From Pseudomonadota bacterium (GTDB taxonomy: Bacteria; Pseudomonadota; Alphaproteobacteria; Rhodospirillales; 2-02-FULL-58-16): DNA of 9,978 nt. How positions within the stretch are numbered: the stretch's first letter is position 1; each line of letters starts with the position of its first letter. The notes beneath the pieces are model-generated. The model made no database searches and was not told the DNA's origin. It saw only the letters and a list, made by a program, of their open reading frames with translations. This document shows positions 6,935-9,978 of the stretch, piece after piece. Made by a program: the position numbers and the translations under genes. The stretch covers positions 1 to 9,978 of the forward strand of contig JACZWD010000088.1 in assembly GCA_022572335.1 (NCBI GenBank), read 5' to 3'.

Positions 6935-6963
6935 TTCCCCTTGGCGGCTTGCCGTGCTATCAC
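6935..6963 (+). promoter_or_regulatory. Weak promoter candidate producing a leaderless start
   Basis: TATCAC at 6958-6963 resembles a -10 box. Only a poor -35 (TTCCCC, 6935-6940) lies 17 bases upstream. A start seven or eight bases after the -10 would fall at the ATG at 6971, giving a leaderless transcript. It diverges from the ndk promoter. Confidence 0.25.
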
Positions 6964-6970
6964 GCCGGCC

Positions 6971-7069
6971 ATGGCGCACCCCGACCAGCCCACCCGTCCC
7001 GGCGCCGGGCGCGGCCGCCTGAAGGCCGGCGCGGACGGCGGAAAGGCCGCCCGCGGACCGCTCCGATGA
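6971..7069 (+). CDS. Possible 32-residue leader peptide ahead of the corrinoid-binding gene
   Basis: A short open frame begins MAHPDQPTRPGAG, ends GPLR, and has its TGA overlapping the ATG of the next gene as ATGA. Third codon positions are G or C in 28 of 32 codons, which suits this genome's coding habit but is weak evidence in GC-rich DNA. The product is basic, Gly/Ala-rich and resembles nothing I recognise. There is no Shine-Dalgarno before its ATG, though a -10-like box lies where a leaderless transcript would need it. It may be a translated leader that feeds ribosomes to the downstream gene, or chance. Confidence 0.25.
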   Translation: MAHPDQPTRPGAGRGRLKAGADGGKAARGPLR

Positions 7070-7890
7070 CGCCTCCTTCGCCCGCGGCCCCCCTCACCGA
7101 CGCCGCCGGGGTCGACCACGAGCCGGCGGGCGCGGACGTCCGCATCGTCTCGCTGGTGCCCAGCATCACCGAGCTGCTGTTCGATCTGGGCCTGGGCGGG
7201 CGCGTCGTCGGGCGCACGGCGTTCTGCGTGCACCCCGAGGGACGCGTCAAGCGGGCGCGCAACGTCGGCGGCACCAAGACGGTCAAGCTGGACCGGATCA
7301 GGGACCTGAACCCCACCCACGTCATCGTCAACATCGACGAAACCCCCAAGGACGTGGCCGACGGGATCGCCGCCGCCGGGTGCGCGGTCGTCGTCACCCA
7401 TCCCATGGAGCCCCGCGACAATCTCGGGCTCTACCGGCTGATGGGCGGGCTGTTCGGGCGTGCGCGCCGGGCCGAGGCCTTGTGCGCCCGCTTCGAAGAC
7501 GCCCTCGCGACCCTGCTCGGCTCGGCGGAAACGTTGCCGAAGCGCAGCGTCCTCTACCTCATCTGGAAGAAGCCGTGGATGACCGTTTCCCGGGACACCT
7601 ATATCGCCAGGACCCTGTCCCTGGTGGGCTGGCGGACCGTCGGCCACGACAGACACGTCCGCTACCCCGCCGTCGACATCACCCCCGGACTGCTCGGGCG
7701 GACCGACGTGGTGCTGTTCGCCTCCGAGCCCTTTCCGTTCACCGAAACCCACCTGGAGGCGTTCGCCGCCGACTATCCCTGCCGGGGCGTGCGCCTCGCC
7801 GCCATCGACGCCCAGATGGTGTCGTGGTACGGCAGCCGGGCGATCGCCGGGCTCCGCTACCTGAAAGACTTCGCCGCCGGGATTGCCTAG
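7066..7890 (+). CDS. BtuF-like helical-backbone metal/corrinoid-binding protein
   Basis: This 274-residue protein belongs to the class III solute-binding family (helical backbone metal receptors) that includes BtuF and FhuD. Recognisable are the first strand RIVSLVPSITELLFDLGLG (26-44), VVGRTAFCVHP (47-57), NVGGTKTVKLDRI (66-78), NPTHVIVNIDE (82-92), then VLYLIWKKPWMTV (162-174), and the C-terminal VSWYGSRAIAGLRYL. Transporter partners normally deliver vitamin B12 or iron complexes. There is no signal peptide or lipobox: the N-terminus is Pro/Ala-rich and polar, and no permease or ATPase gene is adjacent, so a cytoplasmic sensing or carrier role is possible. The ATG at 7066 overlaps a short upstream frame. 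Extension to a TTG at 6949 gives an unlikely Arg/Pro-rich tail. No strong Shine-Dalgarno is visible. Confidence 0.82.
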   Translation: MTPPSPAAPLTDAAGVDHEPAGADVRIVSLVPSITELLFDLGLGGRVVGRTAFCVHPEGRVKRARNVGGTKTVKLDRIRDLNPTHVIVNIDETPKDVADGIAAAGCAVVVTHPMEPRDNLGLYRLMGGLFGRARRAEALCARFEDALATLLGSAETLPKRSVLYLIWKKPWMTVSRDTYIARTLSLVGWRTVGHDRHVRYPAVDITPGLLGRTDVVLFASEPFPFTETHLEAFAADYPCRGVRLAAIDAQMVSWYGSRAIAGLRYLKDFAAGIA

Positions 7891-7934
7891 GGCAACGGGA
7901 GGGATCGAGATCGGACACACGCGAAACTGGGAAG

Positions 7935-7963
7935 TTGACCTATCGAATTGTAGAACATATCAT
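7935..7963 (+). promoter_or_regulatory. Strong sigma-70-type promoter of the TcmP module
   Basis: TTGACC at 7935-7940 and TATCAT at 7958-7963 are spaced by exactly 17 bases, close to consensus. Transcription would start near 7970, leaving a leader of about 30 bases before the GTG at 7999. A dyad ATTGT (7947-7951) and ACAAT (7966-7970) surrounds the -10 box and could bind a regulator. CTATCGA is directly repeated at 7940-7946 and 7974-7980. Confidence 0.6.
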
Positions 7964-7998
7964 GAACAATCGGCTATCGACCTCTGGAGGAACAAGCG

Positions 7999-9129
7999 GT
8001 GGCTAAGGCCAAGGCTTTCTTCGAAAAAAGAACTGACCAGTCACGCGCGAAAGCCAGGATCGTCACAAAATATCTCCCGGCGTGGGCGCATGTGGTCAAG
8101 GCGACCGCCGACCGGTATTCCGGAGGTCGCATCGCATACATCGATCTGTTTTCAGGGCCTGGCCGTTACGAGGATGGTGAGGCGTCGACGCCGATACTTG
8201 TGTTGGAGCAGGCAATTTCGCGGCTTCATCTCAGAAAAAACCTCATCACCGTCTTTAACGATGCCGCTCCAAAACATGTAGCGACCCTTGAGACGGCAGT
8301 GGCAGATTTGCCCGGGATCCAAAGCCTGACGCATACGCCACAAATCACGAACCATGAGGTTGGCGATGAAATCGTGAGCTTTTTGGAAAGAACGCCTCTG
8401 CCTCCGACGTTTCTCTTTGCCGACCCCTATGGATACAAGGGCCTGTCTTTGCGCCTCATCCATGCGGCGATAAAGGACTGGGGATGCGACTGCCTGTTCT
8501 TTTTCAATTACAACAGGATAAGGGGTGCGCTTCTAAATGACCTTGTTGAAGGCCATATCGATGATTTGTTCGGACAGGCGCGGGCGAATGAACTGCGAGC
8601 ACGGATTGCGGCCATGCCGAAACGGGAAAAGGAGGAAGCCGTCATTGAGAGCCTGACCCGAGCTATCCAAGATGTCGGTGGCGGCTACGTGGTGTCTTTC
8701 CGGTTCCTTAAAGATCGAGGGAGGCGGACTTCCCACCACCTGATCTTCGTATCGAAGCACCCCAAGGGATATGAGATCATGAAGGACATCATGGCCGCAG
8801 AGAGTTCGTTTTGCGAACAAGGTGTTCCCAGCTATACGTTCTGGCCAACGGATGAAATGGCTCCGGCGCTTGGTCTCGAACGGCCTCTGCTTGACGAGCT
8901 TGAGGGGTTGCTTAGCCGTGATTTCGCGGGGACTACGTTGGCAATGGAAGTTGTGTTCTTGCGTCATCACATCGGCAAGCCGTACGTAAAAAAGAACTAC
9001 AAGGAGGCCCTTCGGAATTTGGAGGCGCGTGGTGCGGTAAAAGTTTCGCCGCCGGCTCAGAAGCGACGGAGGGGCAAAGACGGGAAGCTGTCGTTTCCCG
9101 ATGATGTTTTGGTAACCTTCCCAACGTAA
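7999..9129 (+). CDS. tcmP: Three-Cys-motif partner protein TcmP (methyltransferase-like)
   Basis: This 376-residue protein matches the TcmP family, named for proteins encoded beside a Gp37/Gp68-type three-cysteine protein. The opening half, SRAKARIVTKYLPAWAHVV (15-33), then IAYIDLFSGPGRY (45-57), resembles motif I of AdoMet-dependent methyltransferases. FLFADPYGYKG (138-148) falls where the catalytic DPPY/NPPY-like motif IV would be, though it is DPYG. FFFNYNRIRGALL follows (167-179). The C-terminal part (about 310-350) looks like a small winged-helix segment and is followed by a basic KRRRGK. No biochemical function is known to me; nucleic-acid or nucleotide modification is inference. The GTG start has GGAGG eight bases upstream. 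GC content is visibly lower than in the flanking genes, suggesting transfer. Confidence 0.85.
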   Translation: MAKAKAFFEKRTDQSRAKARIVTKYLPAWAHVVKATADRYSGGRIAYIDLFSGPGRYEDGEASTPILVLEQAISRLHLRKNLITVFNDAAPKHVATLETAVADLPGIQSLTHTPQITNHEVGDEIVSFLERTPLPPTFLFADPYGYKGLSLRLIHAAIKDWGCDCLFFFNYNRIRGALLNDLVEGHIDDLFGQARANELRARIAAMPKREKEEAVIESLTRAIQDVGGGYVVSFRFLKDRGRRTSHHLIFVSKHPKGYEIMKDIMAAESSFCEQGVPSYTFWPTDEMAPALGLERPLLDELEGLLSRDFAGTTLAMEVVFLRHHIGKPYVKKNYKEALRNLEARGAVKVSPPAQKRRRGKDGKLSFPDDVLVTFPT

Positions 9130-9139
9130 GATTGACAGT

Positions 9140-9865
9140 ATGGGTATGAATTCCGCGATCGAGTGGACCGAGGCGACCTGGAACCCCCTGACCGGGTGCA
9201 CGAAAATCAGTCCGGGCTGCAAGTTTTGTTACGCCGAGCGCATGGCGAGGCGCCTTAAGGCCATGGGCCAGAGGAACTACCGAAACGGTTTCGCCCTGAC
9301 CCTCCACGACCACTTGGTCGAGCAGCCCCTTCGCTGGAAAACGCCGAAGACCATTTTCGTAAACTCCATGAGCGACCTGTTCCATGAGGCCGTGCCTTTT
9401 GGGTTCATCGAACGGGTCTTCGCCGTGATGACGGAGGCGTGGTGGCATCGTTTCCAGATCCTCACGAAACGGTCCGGGCGGCTGCGGGAGCTTGCCCCGC
9501 GACTGCCGTGGCGCACGAACATCTGGATGGGGGTCAGCGTGGAAAACGAGGACTACACCTTCCGCATAGACGACCTCCGGAAAACGGGAGCCGCCATTAA
9601 ATTCCTCTCCCTTGAGCCGCTGCTCGGGCCGCTGCCAGACCTGAATTTGGCGGGAATAGGTTGGGCGATCGTGGGTGGCGAATCGGGTCCGAAAGCGCGT
9701 CCGATAGAGATCGATTGGGTCACGGATATTCGCGATCAATGTGACGCCGCCGGGGTGCCCTTCTTCTTCAAGCAGTGGGGCGGCCGCAACAAGAAGAAGG
9801 CCGGTCGGCTGCTCGAAGGGCGTACATGGGACGAGATGCCGATCACCGCATTGGCCGCTGAGTAA
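9140..9865 (+). CDS. Gp37/Gp68 family protein (DUF5131), three-Cys-motif protein
   Basis: This 241-residue protein belongs to the phage Gp37/Gp68 family, DUF5131. The N-terminal IEWTEATWNPLTGC is typical and leads into Cys20, Cys27 and Cys30 (C-x6-C-x2-C, followed by Tyr31). Other family landmarks are VNSMSDLFHE, ILTKRSGRL, NIWMGVSVEN, FLSLEPLLGPL, WAIVGGESGPKARP and FFFKQWGGRN. The three Cys suggest an iron-sulfur cluster; a distant relationship to radical-SAM enzymes such as spore photoproduct lyase is plausible but unproved, since the spacing differs from C-x3-C-x2-C. The gene starts ten bases after tcmP with almost no Shine-Dalgarno, so it is probably translated by coupling. A second ATG at 9146 is an alternative start. 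Many phages and mobile regions carry the family. Confidence 0.9.
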   Translation: MGMNSAIEWTEATWNPLTGCTKISPGCKFCYAERMARRLKAMGQRNYRNGFALTLHDHLVEQPLRWKTPKTIFVNSMSDLFHEAVPFGFIERVFAVMTEAWWHRFQILTKRSGRLRELAPRLPWRTNIWMGVSVENEDYTFRIDDLRKTGAAIKFLSLEPLLGPLPDLNLAGIGWAIVGGESGPKARPIEIDWVTDIRDQCDAAGVPFFFKQWGGRNKKKAGRLLEGRTWDEMPITALAAE

Positions 9866-9870
9866 CCCTG

Positions 9871-9943
9871 AAATAAACCGGCGGGGTGGACGGTACCCGA
9901 GTCGGGTCCCCGCGTCAGGCGACCGCCCTACCGCCCACCCCCG
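9871..9943 (-). terminator. Candidate terminator of the minus-strand gene at the right edge
   Basis: Bases 9883-9895 pair with 9929-9941 over 13 positions with one A-C mismatch, which becomes a G-U pair in a minus-strand transcript. The 33-base loop holds a smaller hairpin, CCCG (9896-9899) with CGGG (9903-9906). In the minus direction the structure is followed by GCCGGTTTATTTC (9871-9882), a short T-rich tail. The arm overlaps the stop codon of the partial gene. On the plus strand no T-run follows. Confidence 0.4.
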
Positions 9944-9978
9944 TCGGCGGGCAATTTCAGCGCCGTGCGGATCACGTC
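9928..9978 (-). CDS. 3' end of an unidentified minus-strand gene
   Basis: The last 51 bases read on the minus strand as a short open stretch ending DVIRTALKLPADGGGR before a TAG at 9928-9930, cut off by the window edge. A terminator-like stem with a T-rich tail follows it in the right orientation, which favours a real gene end. Sixteen residues are too few to name a family. It converges on the TcmP module. Confidence 0.4.
   Translation of the reverse strand, partial: DVIRTALKLPADGGGR

Noticed and set aside
7883..7895. Small TTGCC-TAG-GGCAA palindrome over the stop codon of the corrinoid-binding gene.
   Set aside because: Only five paired bases, and no T-run follows, so not a credible terminator.
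8533..9222. Minus-strand frame of 229 codons antisense to tcmP.
   Set aside because: No recognisable motif and no ribosome-binding site; the plus-strand TcmP family match explains the DNA.
1..9978. tRNA, rRNA, CRISPR array, riboswitch or integrase gene.
   Set aside because: Looked for and not seen: no regularly spaced repeats, no tRNA-like cloverleaf, no transposase or integrase motif. A B12 riboswitch box ahead of the corrinoid-binding gene was also not found.

Overview
The window is chromosomal DNA from a GC-rich alphaproteobacterium. Reading both strands suggests a Rhodospirillales-type organism. This is inferred from roughly 70% GC by eye in most genes, an Hda-type replication regulator next to an AI-2E-family membrane protein, and the purM-purN block. 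Nothing here fixes the genus.

Left part (about 1-4410, minus strand): five tightly packed genes read leftwards, in transcription order a secreted DUF2066 protein, a CDP-alcohol phosphatidyltransferase, an AI-2E/PerM-family permease, the DnaA-related regulator Hda, and an atypical short-chain dehydrogenase that lacks the catalytic Tyr/Lys. Gaps are 15-17 bases or the genes overlap, so this looks like one operon. Beyond its 3' end lies a small block of nested inverted repeats (25-139).

Middle (4411-6713): the purine genes purM and purN run rightwards, divergent from the operon. They overlap by 13 bases. The purM ribosome-binding site lies inside an RNA hairpin. ndk faces purN on the minus strand, so purine synthesis and nucleoside triphosphate balancing sit side by side. 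The long ndk leader (6714-6880) is full of G/C-run hairpins and has a good promoter.

Right part (6881-7890): a gene for a BtuF-like corrinoid/metal-binding protein without a visible signal peptide. It is preceded by a 32-codon open frame that overlaps it by ATGA and may be leaderless.

Accessory part (about 7935-9865): a two-gene module of lower GC than its flanks, with its own consensus-like promoter. It encodes a three-Cys-motif partner protein (TcmP) with methyltransferase-like motifs and a Gp37/Gp68-like DUF5131 protein with a C-x6-C-x2-C motif. It sits between the corrinoid-binding gene and the 3' end of a minus-strand gene at the right edge, a convergent site typical for cargo insertions. 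The two proteins are known to co-occur, but I know of no established function. This is the most interesting part of the window and a candidate mobile modification or defence system; that role is inference only.
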